Below are positions 8,163 to 16,962 of a stretch of DNA of 64,000 nt, piece by piece. The translations under genes were made by a program, and so were the position numbers. Below the pieces are notes generated by a model, which was not told the origin of the DNA, did no database searches, and saw only the letters and a list, made by a program, of their open reading frames with translations. The stretch comes from Luteococcus sp048595755 (GTDB taxonomy: Bacteria > Actinomycetota > Actinomycetes > Propionibacteriales > Propionibacteriaceae), in the NCBI RefSeq assembly GCF_048595755.1, contig NZ_CP184360.1:434001-498000 (forward strand), read 5' to 3'. Every line of letters begins with the position of its first letter. Position 1 is the first letter of the stretch.

Positions 8163-9352
8163 GACCGCCTTTCGGAATCAGTACTGCTTGCCGCAGCCAG
8201 AGGCTCGGCGGCATTGTCGGAATGGGTGGGAAGACGAAGGGTGAACGTGGAGCCTTGGCCCAGCTTGCTCCACACGTTGACCGAGCCGCCATGGACGGCG
8301 GCGATGTGCTTGACGATCGACAGGCCCAGACCGGTGCCGCCGTTCTCACGGCTGCGACCATAGTCGGCCCGGTAGAAACGTTCGAAGATCCGCTGTTGGT
8401 TCTCCGGCGAGATGCCGATGCCGTTGTCGGCGACGCTGACCTCCACGTACTCGTCGTCATCGTCGACCCGGCGCTTGGTGGTCACGACCACGCGCGCCCC
8501 GGGATCGGAGTAGACGATGGCATTGGTGACCAGATTGGCGATGGCCTCCACCATCTGCTCACGGTCGCACAAGACCTGCATGGCCTCGTCGCCGGCCCGC
8601 ACGAGGTTGATCTCGCGCGCCTCGGAGAGCTCCTGACTGCGGTCCAGTGCCTCGTCGATCAGATCCTGGACGCGGGCCGGCTCGGCCCGCAGCATCGGAT
8701 CGTCCGACTGCAGGCGCGACAGGTCGATGATCTGCGAGACAAGGGCCGACAACCGAGTGGATTCCCGCTGCAGCCGGCCGGCGAAGAGCCGAACCTCCTC
8801 GGGATCGTCGGCGGCCTGCTCGACCGCCTCGGCCAACAGGGAGACCGCGCCGATCGGGGTCTTCAGCTCATGGCTCACATTGGCGACGAAGTCACGTCGG
8901 GTCTCGTCCACCCGCAGCAACGGGGTGCGATCCTCCACCAGCACCAGCTCGGTGCCGTCGCCCATCGGGCCGATGCGGACGTTGAGGTGCAGGGTGGGAG
9001 CACCGATACCGCGGGAGACGGTGGTGTCGAAGACGATGGGCTCACCGCTGCGTCGCACCTCACGGATCCGGTCCAGCACCTCCAGGACCATCACGCGGGT
9101 GCCCCGGCACATGCCCAGTGCCCGGGCCTGGGGATTGCTGTGCAGCACCTCGTCATGGGGGCCGATCACCAGGGCCGCGGTGCGCAGGAGGTTGACCACC
9201 TCCACCACCTGTGGCTCCACCAGTGTCGGCTCCGTGGGCGCCGGCTGCTCCACCTCTGCATAGCGCTGCTCGGAGCGCCACCAGAGCAGTATCAGGGTGG
9301 CTCCGAGGACGAAGCCGAGCACCCCCGCCAAAGCCCCCCAGACGAATGTCAT
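8159..9352 (-). CDS. senX3: Sensor histidine kinase SenX3
   Basis: The membrane histidine kinase partner of RegX3, 397 aa. One N-terminal membrane helix (FVWGALAGVLGFVLGATLIL) leads into a PAS-like domain, then the H-box VSHELKTPIGAV with the phospho-accepting His, and an ATPase domain with N-box, NGIGI and GGTGLGLSIV motifs. There is no sizeable extracytoplasmic loop, as in other SenX3 proteins. I prefer ATG 9352, preceded by GGGG at 5 nt; two GTG codons lie directly upstream in frame. PhoU, encoded divergently, is known to restrain this kinase in mycobacteria. Confidence 0.92.
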   Translation of the reverse strand: MTFVWGALAGVLGFVLGATLILLWWRSEQRYAEVEQPAPTEPTLVEPQVVEVVNLLRTAALVIGPHDEVLHSNPQARALGMCRGTRVMVLEVLDRIREVRRSGEPIVFDTTVSRGIGAPTLHLNVRIGPMGDGTELVLVEDRTPLLRVDETRRDFVANVSHELKTPIGAVSLLAEAVEQAADDPEEVRLFAGRLQRESTRLSALVSQIIDLSRLQSDDPMLRAEPARVQDLIDEALDRSQELSEAREINLVRAGDEAMQVLCDREQMVEAIANLVTNAIVYSDPGARVVVTTKRRVDDDDEYVEVSVADNGIGISPENQQRIFERFYRADYGRSRENGGTGLGLSIVKHIAAVHGGSVNVWSKLGQGSTFTLRLPTHSDNAAEPLAAASSTDSERRS

Positions 9353-9429
9353 CACCACCCCAGCATATGGCCCCGATCAGGGGTTTTGGGCGCTGGCTGA
9401 ACCCACGGGGAACAAATCATTTCCCTACT

Positions 9430-9452
9430 GTTCACCTGTACAACATCCCGCG
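9430..9452. promoter_or_regulatory. PHO-box-like site between senX3 and phoU
   Basis: GTTCACC at 9430-9436 matches the core repeat of actinobacterial PHO boxes, followed 11 bp later by the weaker CAACATC. The position between senX3 and phoU suits control by RegX3, but the second repeat is degenerate. Confidence 0.4.
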
Positions 9453-9558
9453 GCTGCATCCCGTCCCCCACCGCTTCCTAGCGTGATGCGCGATGCCTGC
9501 GCCCAGAGGTGGCAGGATGTCACCACGCGAGACTTTGCATCCCAAGGAGGCACCACTG

Positions 9559-10230
9559 ATGCGCGAGAGCTACCACGAAGAACTCAACGACGTCGTCAAC
9601 CAGCTGGTCAGCATGAACAACAACGTGCGGACCGCGGTGCACGACGCCACCGAGGCCCTGCTGAAGGCAGACCTGCAGACCGCCGAGCGGGTCATCGCCG
9701 ACGACGAGCGTCTGGATGCCATGTACGAGACCCTCGAGAAGCAGTGCTTCCAGCTGCTGGCCCGTCAGGCACCCGTGGCCGGTGAGCTGCGCACCATCGT
9801 CTCCGCGCTGCGCATGATCTTCGAACTGGCCCGCATGGGCGACCTGGCGGCCCACATCGCCAAGATCGCCCGTCTGCGCTACCCCGAGCACGCCGTCCCC
9901 GAGCCGCTCGTGGCCAACTTCGAGCGCATGGCCGAGCTGGCCGACCACATGATCTCCTCCGCAGGCCGCACCCTGGGTGACCGCGACATCGACGAGGCCG
10001 CCAAGCTGGCCGAGCACGACGAGGAGATGGACGAGCTGCGTCGCGAGCAGTTCAAGGTACTGCTGGCCGACGACTGGCAGCACGGCGTGGAGATGGCCGT
10101 CGACGCCGCCCTGCTGGGCCGCTACTACGAGCGCATCGCCGACCACTCGGTGGCGATGGCCGCCCGCATCATCTACGTCATCACCGGCGAGAGCCCCGAG
10201 GGCGAGGACTGGCCCGCGGTGGCCCGCTGA
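9559..10230 (+). CDS. phoU: Phosphate signalling protein PhoU
   Basis: PhoU is a cytoplasmic helical protein that represses phosphate-limitation signalling through the SenX3-type kinase and the Pst transporter. The 223-aa sequence begins MRESYHEELNDVVNQLV and consists of two three-helix repeats with the acidic metal-binding clusters (ELARMGDLAAHIAKI and YYERIADHSV). The start ATG 9559 has an excellent AAGGAGG at 8 nt; an upstream in-frame ATG is rejected for that reason. It is transcribed away from senX3-regX3. No pst genes are in the window. Confidence 0.95.
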   Translation: MRESYHEELNDVVNQLVSMNNNVRTAVHDATEALLKADLQTAERVIADDERLDAMYETLEKQCFQLLARQAPVAGELRTIVSALRMIFELARMGDLAAHIAKIARLRYPEHAVPEPLVANFERMAELADHMISSAGRTLGDRDIDEAAKLAEHDEEMDELRREQFKVLLADDWQHGVEMAVDAALLGRYYERIADHSVAMAARIIYVITGESPEGEDWPAVAR

Positions 10231-10251
10231 CCTCTACAGCCGCCACGACAC

Positions 10252-10289
10252 GGCACGAGCCCGATCCCCTTGGGGATCGGGCTCGTGCC
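10252..10289. terminator. Bidirectional terminator between phoU and gpmA
   Basis: Perfect 18-bp arms (10252-10269 and 10272-10289) with a 2-nt nominal loop, followed by TTG, between converging genes. Confidence 0.85.
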
Positions 10290-10311
10290 TTGTGCGTCCG
10301 GGGTACCGGGA

Positions 10312-11061
10312 CTACTTCTTGCCCTGGTTCTTGACGGCCTCGATGGACGCCTTGGCGGCCTCCGGATCGAGGTACTTGCCGCCCTTGGTGACGGGCTGGA
10401 AGTTGTCGTCGAGCTCGTAGAACAGCGGAATGCCGGTGGGGATGTTCAGTCCGGCGATGTCGTCGTCGCTGATGCCGTCCAGGTGCTTGACCAGCGCACG
10501 CAGCGAATTGCCGTGAGCGGTCACCAACACGGTCTTGCCCTGCTCCAGGTCGGGCTTGATACTCGACTCCCAGTAGGGCAGCATGCGCGCCACGACGTCC
10601 TTGAGGCACTCGGTCTGCGGACGCTCATCCTCGGGGATCTCGGCGTAGCGGGGATCGTTGAACTGGCTGTACTCGGCGTCCTTGTCCAGCACGGGCGGCG
10701 GGGTGTCGTAGCTACGACGCCACTGCATGAACTGCTCCTCGCCGAACTGCTCGCGGATCTCAGACTTGTCCAGACCCTGCAGCTTGCCGTAGTGGCGTTC
10801 GTTGAGGCGCCAGCTGCGCTCCACCGGGATCCAGTGACGGTCGCAGCCGTCCAGGGCCAGGTAGGCGGTGTGGATGGCGCGACGCAGCAGCGAGGTGTGC
10901 AGCTTGTCGGGCAGCAGGCCTTCCGACTTGAGCAGCTCGGCAGCCTTCTTGGCCTCGCCGACGCCCTTCTCGTTGATGTCGACGTCCACCCAGCCGGTGA
11001 ACAGGTTCTTCTGGTTCCATTCACTCTCGCCGTGGCGGAGCAGGATGAGCTTGTAGGTCAT
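10312..11061 (-). CDS. gpmA: 2,3-bisphosphoglycerate-dependent phosphoglycerate mutase
   Basis: A glycolytic enzyme that interconverts 3- and 2-phosphoglycerate through a phosphohistidine. The 249-aa protein has the catalytic LLRHGESEWN motif near the N-terminus, the acid/base Glu region (LNERHYGKLQGLDK) and the second His in TAHGNSLRAL. The start ATG 11061 has no ribosome binding site but lies 6 nt from TAGGGT, so the mRNA is probably leaderless. Adjacent to phoU and senX3-regX3, as in other actinobacteria. Confidence 0.96.
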   Translation of the reverse strand: MTYKLILLRHGESEWNQKNLFTGWVDVDINEKGVGEAKKAAELLKSEGLLPDKLHTSLLRRAIHTAYLALDGCDRHWIPVERSWRLNERHYGKLQGLDKSEIREQFGEEQFMQWRRSYDTPPPVLDKDAEYSQFNDPRYAEIPEDERPQTECLKDVVARMLPYWESSIKPDLEQGKTVLVTAHGNSLRALVKHLDGISDDDIAGLNIPTGIPLFYELDDNFQPVTKGGKYLDPEAAKASIEAVKNQGKK

Positions 11062-11067
11062 GCCACC

Positions 11068-11073
11068 ACCCTA
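11068..11073 (-). promoter_or_regulatory. -10 element TAGGGT of gpmA (leaderless)
   Basis: TAGGGT on the minus strand ends 6 nt before the gpmA ATG, and no Shine-Dalgarno sequence intervenes. Confidence 0.6.
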
Positions 11074-11143
11074 CCGAGCCACGATGACGCCGGGGGCGTG
11101 GGAGACCCTTGAATCACCTGGCGGACCGCTGTTGGATTGGTGC

Positions 11144-11905
11144 ATGACTTCCTCCACCCAGACCAATGCCCCGCTGGCCCTCGTCACCGGTGCAAGCTCC
11201 GGCATCGGCGCCGCGACGGCACGCTTGCTGGCCCAACAGGGTCACCACGTGATCTGCGCCGCTCGCCGCAAGGACCGCATCGAGGCCCTCGCCCAGGAGA
11301 TCGGCGGGCGCGCCGTGGCCTGCGACGTGACCGACCCGGATCAGGTGGCCCAGCTGGTCGCCGAGGTGGGTGACCAGCTCGACGTGCTGGTCAACAATGC
11401 CGGCGGCGCCATCGGCCTGGAGCCGGTGGGCGAGGCCGATCTGGATGCCTGGGAGACCATGTACCAGGTCAATGTGCTGGGCACCGGACGGGTCACCAAG
11501 GCGCTGCTGCCGGCCCTCGAGGCGGCCGGGGGCATCATCGTCTTCGTCACCTCGACCGCCGCCGATGCGGGCTACGAGGGCGCAGCAGGCTACTGCGGCG
11601 CCAAGGCCGCCGAACGTTCCATCGTCGAGACGCTGCGGCTGGAGCTCTTCGACAAGCCCGTCCGGGTCACCGAGATCTGCCCCGGCATGGTGCACACCGA
11701 TGAGTTCAGCCTGACTCGCTTCCACGGCGACCAGGCCAAGGCCGACAAGGTCTACGCCGGCGTCGCGGAGCCGCTGGTGGCCGAGGACGTGGCCGACGCG
11801 ATCGTGTGGATGGCCACTCGCCCCCGCCACGTGAACATCGACCGGATGACGATTCGTCCGCGCGCCCAGGCCTCCCAGTTCAAGGTGCACCGCGAAGGAG
11901 CCTGA
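11144..11905 (+). CDS. Short-chain dehydrogenase/reductase, 253 aa
   Basis: An NAD(P)-dependent oxidoreductase of the classical SDR family. The nucleotide-binding motif TGASSGIG is at the N-terminus, NNAGG follows, and the catalytic Ser (TSTAADAG) precedes Tyr and Lys in YCGAK. An Arg just after the second beta-strand (CAARRKDR) favours NADP(H). The protein is closest in character to the YdfG-type serine/3-hydroxy acid dehydrogenases, but the substrate cannot be read from sequence. ATG 11144 is preferred over upstream codons because the fold starts right after it. Monocistronic, with its own terminator. Confidence 0.85.
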   Translation: MTSSTQTNAPLALVTGASSGIGAATARLLAQQGHHVICAARRKDRIEALAQEIGGRAVACDVTDPDQVAQLVAEVGDQLDVLVNNAGGAIGLEPVGEADLDAWETMYQVNVLGTGRVTKALLPALEAAGGIIVFVTSTAADAGYEGAAGYCGAKAAERSIVETLRLELFDKPVRVTEICPGMVHTDEFSLTRFHGDQAKADKVYAGVAEPLVAEDVADAIVWMATRPRHVNIDRMTIRPRAQASQFKVHREGA

Positions 11906-11927
11906 CCCCCGACGTGGGCAGAAAACA

Positions 11928-11959
11928 TCAGTGGCGAGGCCCGAAGGCCTCGCCACTGA
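11928..11959 (+). terminator. Terminator after the SDR gene
   Basis: 14-bp perfect arms (TCAGTGGCGAGGCC and complement) with a CGAA tetraloop, then CTTCT. Confidence 0.8.
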
Positions 11960-12165
11960 CTTCTGCGTTCTCGCGACGGGCCTCCCAGCCTGTCGCACAT
12001 CCCCCACTTGGATGTAGAACCCCAACCACCGTCGCCGGTGTCGGTCAACTAGAACGTACGTCATAGTGGGGGTCATTCGAGCCGTCCGAGCCCGCCAATC
12101 AGGACTCCTTCAGCAGCCGCCCCGGCCGCCTCGTCCACTCCCCTGCGGAAGGACGCGGACTGGCC

Positions 12166-12171
12166 TAGGGT
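12166..12171 (+). promoter_or_regulatory. -10 element TAGGGT of the folP2-like gene (leaderless)
   Basis: TAGGGT ends 6 nt before GTG 12178; there is no ribosome binding site. The preceding 206 bp after the SDR terminator contain no gene. Confidence 0.55.
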
Positions 12172-12177
12172 CACGGT

Positions 12178-13023
12178 GTGCACAGCATCGTTCCCGCAGG
12201 CCGCGTCGCCGTGATGGCCGTCGTCAACCGCACCCCCAACTCCTTCTACGAGGGGGCCCGCACCTTCGGCTTGGAGGCTGCCCTGGGTGCCGCCCGCAGC
12301 GCCGTCGACCACGGCGCCGACTGGGTGGACATCGGTGGACTCCCCTTCAGCCCCGACACTCCCCTGATCGGCATCGACGAGGAGATCGAGCGCGTCGTTC
12401 CCGTGATCAGCGGTCTGCTCGCCGAACGCGAGGTGGTGGTCTCGGTGGACACCTGGCGTGTCGACGTGGCGCGTGAGGCCGTTGCTGCCGGGGCCCGCGT
12501 CATCAACGACACCTCGGGCCTCCACGACCCGGCCATGGCCCAGCTGGCCGCAGAGACAGGGGCAACGCTGGTGATCTGCCACTGTCTGGGAGAACCGCAC
12601 ACCCACGTGCCGCGGCCCCGCTACGCCGACGTGGTGGGCGAGGTGGCCGACTTCCTCGTGCGGCGCCGGGACCTGGCGCGCAGCCACGGCGTGCGCGACG
12701 AGCAGATCGTGCTGGACCCTGGCCACGACCTGACCAAGAACACCCGGCACAGCCTTGCCATCACCCGCGACTTCGATCGTTTCGTCGAGCTGGGGCATCC
12801 CACCGTGGCGGCCGTGAGCCGCAAGGACTTCCTGTCCGAAGCGCTCGACCTGCCCAAGGCGGAACTGCACGACGCCTCGGTGGCCGCGGCCAGCTGGTGC
12901 ATGGCCCTGGGGGCGCAAGTGATCCGCATGCACGACGTGCGTGCCGGCGCCCGGGCGGCCCGTCTGGCCGAGGTGATCCGCGGCTCCCGTGAGCCCCTGG
13001 GACCAGCCCGCCACAACGTCTGA
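12178..13023 (+). CDS. Dihydropteroate synthase-family protein (FolP2-like)
   Basis: A TIM-barrel protein of the dihydropteroate synthase family, 281 aa. It resembles the actinobacterial FolP2 group rather than the folate enzyme FolP1: the opening motif is VMAVVNRTPNSFYEGAR where true synthases have NVTPDSFSDGG, the second motif is VVSVDTWRVDVA, and the C-terminus has HDVRAG. FolP2 proteins are reported not to replace dihydropteroate synthase, so a folate role should not be assumed. The gene is alone, not beside other folate genes. The start is GTG 12178, probably leaderless. Confidence 0.8.
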   Translation: MHSIVPAGRVAVMAVVNRTPNSFYEGARTFGLEAALGAARSAVDHGADWVDIGGLPFSPDTPLIGIDEEIERVVPVISGLLAEREVVVSVDTWRVDVAREAVAAGARVINDTSGLHDPAMAQLAAETGATLVICHCLGEPHTHVPRPRYADVVGEVADFLVRRRDLARSHGVRDEQIVLDPGHDLTKNTRHSLAITRDFDRFVELGHPTVAAVSRKDFLSEALDLPKAELHDASVAAASWCMALGAQVIRMHDVRAGARAARLAEVIRGSREPLGPARHNV

Positions 13024-13053
13024 CAGCCCAAACCGGGGGCTCAGGAAATGCGA

Positions 13054-13085
13054 CGACGGGGCATCCCAACCGGGATGCCCCGTCG
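13054..13085. terminator. Bidirectional terminator between folP2-like gene and the 1.3S gene
   Basis: 14-bp perfect arms (CGACGGGGCATCCC and complement) with loop AACC, between converging transcription units. Confidence 0.85.
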
Positions 13086-13102
13086 CCACGGGTTCTACAG
13101 GG

Positions 13103-13474
13103 TCAGACCAGCTCGATGAGGGGCTGTCCGCCCTGGACGGCCTGTCCGGCCTCCACGACGATGGAGCCCACCTTGCCGTCGCCGGGCGCGGTGATCTCGG
13201 TCTCCATCTTCATGGCCTCGAGCACCACCAGCACCTGTCCGGTGCTGATCTCGTCGCCCTCCGACACCAGGATGCGAGCCACCGAGCCGGCAAGCGGCGC
13301 GACGACGGCATTGCTGCTGGCGGCGGGCATCGAGGCGGTGCCCTTGGTGGGGGCTGCCAGCGGGCCGCCACCACCGATGACGATCGGAGCGAGAGCGGCG
13401 TTCTGCTGCTCGTCCTCCTCCACCTCGACGTCGATCACATATTCCTGACCGTTGACGGTCACCTTCAGCTTCAT
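13103..13474 (-). CDS. Transcarboxylase 1.3S biotin carrier subunit
   Basis: The biotinylated subunit of methylmalonyl-CoA:pyruvate carboxyltransferase, 123 aa. It carries the carboxyl group on biotin from the 12S to the 5S site. The biotinyl domain occupies the C-terminal ~75 residues, with the modified Lys in EAMKMET. The N-terminal ~50 residues (MKLKVTVNGQEYVIDVEVEE) bind the outer subunits, and a flexible Ala/Gly/Pro linker joins the two. Last gene of the 5S-12S-small-1.3S operon, followed by a strong terminator. A biotin carrier of acetyl-CoA carboxylase would be the alternative, but operon and N-terminus exclude it. Confidence 0.95.
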   Translation of the reverse strand: MKLKVTVNGQEYVIDVEVEEDEQQNAALAPIVIGGGGPLAAPTKGTASMPAASSNAVVAPLAGSVARILVSEGDEISTGQVLVVLEAMKMETEITAPGDGKVGSIVVEAGQAVQGGQPLIELV

Positions 13475-13499
13475 GTCAATCTCTTTCGAGTGTCTGCGG

Positions 13500-13760
13500 T
13501 CAGTTGACCGAGCGGTTGTGGACGCGGCCGCGGGCCTCGGTGGACCAGCTGTGGCTGCTGCGCAGACGCACGGCCTTGACCGTCGCCTTGTGACCCAGGA
13601 ACGCCGCCACGGCAGCCGAGATGGCCACCATCACGTCGTCGGGAATGTGCTGATTGGACTCCAGGGTGGACACCCGGCTCTCGAGCGCCTCGAGGCGTTG
13701 CGAGAGCTGGGCGACCAGTGCCTGCAGGTCAGCAGTGCTGACGTCTTCTGCCATTGTCAT
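13500..13760 (-). CDS. Small transcarboxylase-operon protein related to decarboxylase delta/gamma subunits, 86 aa
   Basis: A small protein between the 12S and 1.3S genes. Residues 1-38 form a heptad-like helix (LVAQLSQRLEALESRVSTLE), probably a coiled coil. Residues 39-86 (DDVMVAISAAVAAFLGHKAT, then VRLRSSHSWSTEARGR) resemble the C-terminal tail of the delta or gamma subunits of Na+-pumping methylmalonyl-CoA and oxaloacetate decarboxylases, where an Ile/Ala-rich helix is followed by a basic strand and a Ser-Trp-x-x-x-(A/G)-R motif. It lacks the membrane anchor of those subunits. I infer an assembly or linker role; the classical transcarboxylase is described with three subunits only. Confidence 0.75.
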   Translation of the reverse strand: MTMAEDVSTADLQALVAQLSQRLEALESRVSTLESNQHIPDDVMVAISAAVAAFLGHKATVKAVRLRSSHSWSTEARGRVHNRSVN

Positions 13761-13769
13761 CTGCTCCGA

Positions 13770-15320
13770 TCAGGCCGGCGAGAGGCCGTGCTTCTTGGCC
13801 GGACGCAGCTGCCGCTTGCTGGCCAGCACCTCCAGGGTCAGGGCGATCTGACGACGGGTGTCCGCGGGATCGATGATGTCGTCCACCTGGCCACGCGCGG
13901 CGGCCATGTAGGGAGTGGAGAAGGTCTCGCGGTATTCCTCCACCAGCTCGGCCTTGCGCTTGTCCGGATCCTCGGCCTCGGCGATCTCGCGACGGAAGAC
14001 CACCGCTGCGGCGCCCTCGGCACCCATCACGGCGATCTCGGCGCTCGGCCACGCGAAGACCTTGTCTGCACCCAGGTCCTTGGAGCACATGGCCAGGTAG
14101 GAGCCGCCGTAGGCCTTGCGCATCACGATGGTGATCTTCGGCACCGTCGCGGCGGAGTAGGAGTACAGCATCTTGGCGCCGTGACGGATGATGCCGCCGC
14201 GCTCCTGGGCAACGCCCGGCAGGAAGCCGGGGACGTCGACCAGGTTGACCACCGGGATGTTGAAGGCATTGCAGAAGCGGATGAACATCGAGCCCTTGTC
14301 GGAGCTGTCGATGTCGAGCACGCCCGACATCACCGACGGGTTGTTGGCGATGAAGCCCACCGTGCGGCCCACGACGCGACCGAAGCCGACCACCAGGTTC
14401 TGGGCCCAACCGGCCCGCACCTCGAGGAAGTCGCCGCGGTCGACGATCTCGCGAATGACCTCGCGCACGTCGTAGCCCTTGTTGCCCTCGTCGGGGACGA
14501 TGTTGCGCAGCTTCTCGTTGGGCTCGACATTCTCGTCGGGCTCCACGATCGGCGCCTCTTCGGCATTGTTCTGCGGCAGGAAGCTGAGCAGCTTCTTGGC
14601 GATCAGCAGGGCCTGCTCGTCGTCGTCGGCGACGAAGCTGACCACGCCGGAGGCCATCTGCGCGTCGGCACCGCCGAGCTCGTCCTGGGTGACGTCCTCA
14701 CCGGTGACCTGCTTGATCACGCCGGGGCCCGTGATGAACATGTGGGCCTTGCGGGTCTGGATGATGAAGTCGGTCAGGGCCGGGCTGTAGACCGCGCCAC
14801 CGGCGCAGGGGCCGGCGATGATCGAGATCTGCGGCACGACGCCCGAGAGCAGGACGTTCTCGTAGAAGACCTTGCCGTAGCCGGACAGCGAGTCGATGCC
14901 CTCCTGGACACGGGCGCCGCCCGAGTCGTTGATGAAGACGAAGGGCGTGCCGGTCTCCAGGGACTTGTGCAGCGCCTCGGCGACCTTGATGTTGTGCGTC
15001 TCGCCCGCGGAACCACCGGCCACGGTGAAGTCCTGGCTGGCGAAGTGGATGGGGCGGCCCAGCACCGCGCCGGCGCCGGTGATGACGCCGTCGGCCGGCA
15101 TGTCCGCCTTGTCCATGCCGAAGTAGGTGGTGCGGTTGCGACGGAAGGCTCCGTCCTCGAGCAGCGTGCCCTCGTCGAGCAGGGTGTTGACGCGCTCACG
15201 CGCGGTCATCGACCCCTTGGCGTGCTGCTTCTCGATGCGCTTCTCGCCACCGCCGGCCTCGACGCGCGCGCGCTCCGATGCCAGCTTCTCAAGGCGATCT
15301 GCCATTGTCTGCTTTGCCAT
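13770..15320 (-). CDS. mmdA: Methylmalonyl-CoA carboxyltransferase 12S subunit
   Basis: The 12S core subunit of transcarboxylase, 516 aa, which moves the carboxyl group from (S)-methylmalonyl-CoA to biotin. It has two crotonase-like carboxyltransferase domains (N-terminal ~1-260, C-terminal ~260-516) with the oxyanion-hole glycines in GPCAGGAVYSPA and PGFLPGVAQE. The N-terminal EAGGGEKRIEKQHAKGSMTA is typical of the 12S/propionyl-CoA carboxylase beta family. The operon context separates it from PccB. The start at ATG 15320 (MAKQTMADRLEKL) could alternatively be the second Met five codons on. Confidence 0.95.
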   Translation of the reverse strand: MAKQTMADRLEKLASERARVEAGGGEKRIEKQHAKGSMTARERVNTLLDEGTLLEDGAFRRNRTTYFGMDKADMPADGVITGAGAVLGRPIHFASQDFTVAGGSAGETHNIKVAEALHKSLETGTPFVFINDSGGARVQEGIDSLSGYGKVFYENVLLSGVVPQISIIAGPCAGGAVYSPALTDFIIQTRKAHMFITGPGVIKQVTGEDVTQDELGGADAQMASGVVSFVADDDEQALLIAKKLLSFLPQNNAEEAPIVEPDENVEPNEKLRNIVPDEGNKGYDVREVIREIVDRGDFLEVRAGWAQNLVVGFGRVVGRTVGFIANNPSVMSGVLDIDSSDKGSMFIRFCNAFNIPVVNLVDVPGFLPGVAQERGGIIRHGAKMLYSYSAATVPKITIVMRKAYGGSYLAMCSKDLGADKVFAWPSAEIAVMGAEGAAAVVFRREIAEAEDPDKRKAELVEEYRETFSTPYMAAARGQVDDIIDPADTRRQIALTLEVLASKRQLRPAKKHGLSPA

Positions 15321-15342
15321 TGTCTGTGTGTCCTATTCGCGA

Positions 15343-16839
15343 TCAGGCCGGCTCGACCTTGACGCTGTGCGAGCGCCCGTCGAAGGTGACGTTGTACTGG
15401 ATGGGGCCCTGGACGGCCTTGGCCTTGCCAGCCGCCACCTCGGCCTCCTGCTTCAGCTGCGCCTCGGTCTTGCCCACATTCTTCGGGCCGTCCTGGCGGG
15501 AGGCGAAGAACTTGGGGGCGACACCGGGGAACATGGCGTTGGTGAGCACGTCCTCCTCGGAGCCATTGAAACCGGGCAGCGCCGCGGCATCGGACTCCAG
15601 CTTCTCCCACTCGGGCTCCAGCAGGTCGGCCGGACGGGTGGTGATGACGTCCTTCTTGGTCTGTGCCTTGGCCAGCTCGATCACCTCGGCATTGCGCTCG
15701 CCGATGCACTCGCCGTAGTAGCCGAGCATCAGGTCGGCGAACTCGCCGGTCATGACCTTGTAGCGACCCATCAGCACGTTGAAGACGGCCTGGGTGCCGA
15801 CGATCTGGCTGGAGGGGGTCACCAACGGCGGGTAGCCGGCGTCCTTCTTGACCAGCGGCACCTCCTCCATGACCTCCTTGATCCGGTCGCCCGCGCCCTG
15901 GGCCTTGAGCTGGCTCTCCATGTTGGAGAGCATGCCGCCGGGGATCTGGCTGCGGAAGATGTCGGTGTCCACCAGGGTGGCCGACTCGAATTCCTTGTAC
16001 TTGGGGCGGATCTTGGAGAAGTGGTCACGGATGGAGATCAGACGATCCATGTCCAGGCCCGTGGTGTACTCGGTGCCCTCGAGCATCTCGACGAGGCTCT
16101 CGGTGGGGTTGTGGCCCGGGCCGAGCGACATCGAGCTGATGGCGGTGTCGACGACGTCGGCGCCGGCCTCGATGGCCTTCATCAGGGTGACCAGGGTCAC
16201 GCCGGTGGTGGAGTGGCAGTGGACGTTGATCTGGGTGTCCTCGCCGTAGGTCTCCTTGATGCCCCGGATGATGTCGTAGGCGGGCTGCGGCTTGAGCAGG
16301 GCGGCCATGTCCTTGAAGGCGATGGAGTCTGCGCCCATGTCCAACAGCTGGCCGGCGAGCTTCACGTAGCCCTCGGTGGTGTGCAGCGGAGAGATGGTGT
16401 AGCAGATGGTGCCCTGGGCATGCTTGCCGGTCTTCTTCACGGCCTGCATGGCCTGGGCCATGTTGCGAGGATCGTTCAGGGCGTCGAAGACGCGGAAGAC
16501 GTCCATGCCGTTCTCGGCCGACTTCTCGACGAACTTCTCGACGACCATGTCTTCGTAGTGACGGTAACCCAGCAGGTTCTGGCCACGAAGCAGCATCTGC
16601 AGCTTGCTGTTGGGCAGCAGCTTGCGGAAGGTGCGCAGACGCTCCCACGGGTCTTCATTGAGGAATCGGATGCAGGAATCGAAGGTGGCACCGCCCCAGC
16701 ACTCGACCGACCAGTAGCCGGCTGCGTCGATGTCGGCACATGCTTCGACCATGTCTTCCATGGCCATGCGGGTGGCCATCAGGCTCTGGTGCGCGTCGCG
16801 GAGGGCAACCTCGGTAACGCCAATTTGTCGCGGACTCAT
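15343..16839 (-). CDS. Methylmalonyl-CoA carboxyltransferase 5S subunit
   Basis: The 5S subunit transfers the carboxyl group from biotin to pyruvate, giving oxaloacetate. The 498-aa protein is a pyruvate-carboxylase-type TIM barrel with metal ligands visible: Asp in VALRDAHQS, the carbamylated Lys in SIAFKDMAALL, and the His pair in NVHCHSTTG. A helical domain and a short C-terminal segment that grips the 1.3S N-terminus follow. It is the first gene of the operon: ATG 16839 with GGAAGGA upstream, 22 nt before 12S. Together these genes drive propionate formation without free CO2. Confidence 0.96.
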   Translation of the reverse strand: MSPRQIGVTEVALRDAHQSLMATRMAMEDMVEACADIDAAGYWSVECWGGATFDSCIRFLNEDPWERLRTFRKLLPNSKLQMLLRGQNLLGYRHYEDMVVEKFVEKSAENGMDVFRVFDALNDPRNMAQAMQAVKKTGKHAQGTICYTISPLHTTEGYVKLAGQLLDMGADSIAFKDMAALLKPQPAYDIIRGIKETYGEDTQINVHCHSTTGVTLVTLMKAIEAGADVVDTAISSMSLGPGHNPTESLVEMLEGTEYTTGLDMDRLISIRDHFSKIRPKYKEFESATLVDTDIFRSQIPGGMLSNMESQLKAQGAGDRIKEVMEEVPLVKKDAGYPPLVTPSSQIVGTQAVFNVLMGRYKVMTGEFADLMLGYYGECIGERNAEVIELAKAQTKKDVITTRPADLLEPEWEKLESDAAALPGFNGSEEDVLTNAMFPGVAPKFFASRQDGPKNVGKTEAQLKQEAEVAAGKAKAVQGPIQYNVTFDGRSHSVKVEPA

Positions 16840-16962
16840 GGGTCCATCCTTCCACGTCGCGGTGGGCGGCGAAAGGGCGGGGTCCCCATTAGGTCTGACC
16901 TCTCAAAGTCTTCATATCAAGGTATTTCACCGCCCAGAGCCACCCCATGGAAGACTGTTCGC

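Noticed and set aside
12178..13023. Annotation as the folate enzyme FolP1
   Set aside because: The diagnostic N-terminal motif and the neighbourhood fit FolP2; no folate genes lie beside it.
13452..15362. Long plus-strand frame opposite the transcarboxylase 12S gene
   Set aside because: Antisense to a strongly conserved enzyme, with His/Gly/Ala-rich shadow composition.
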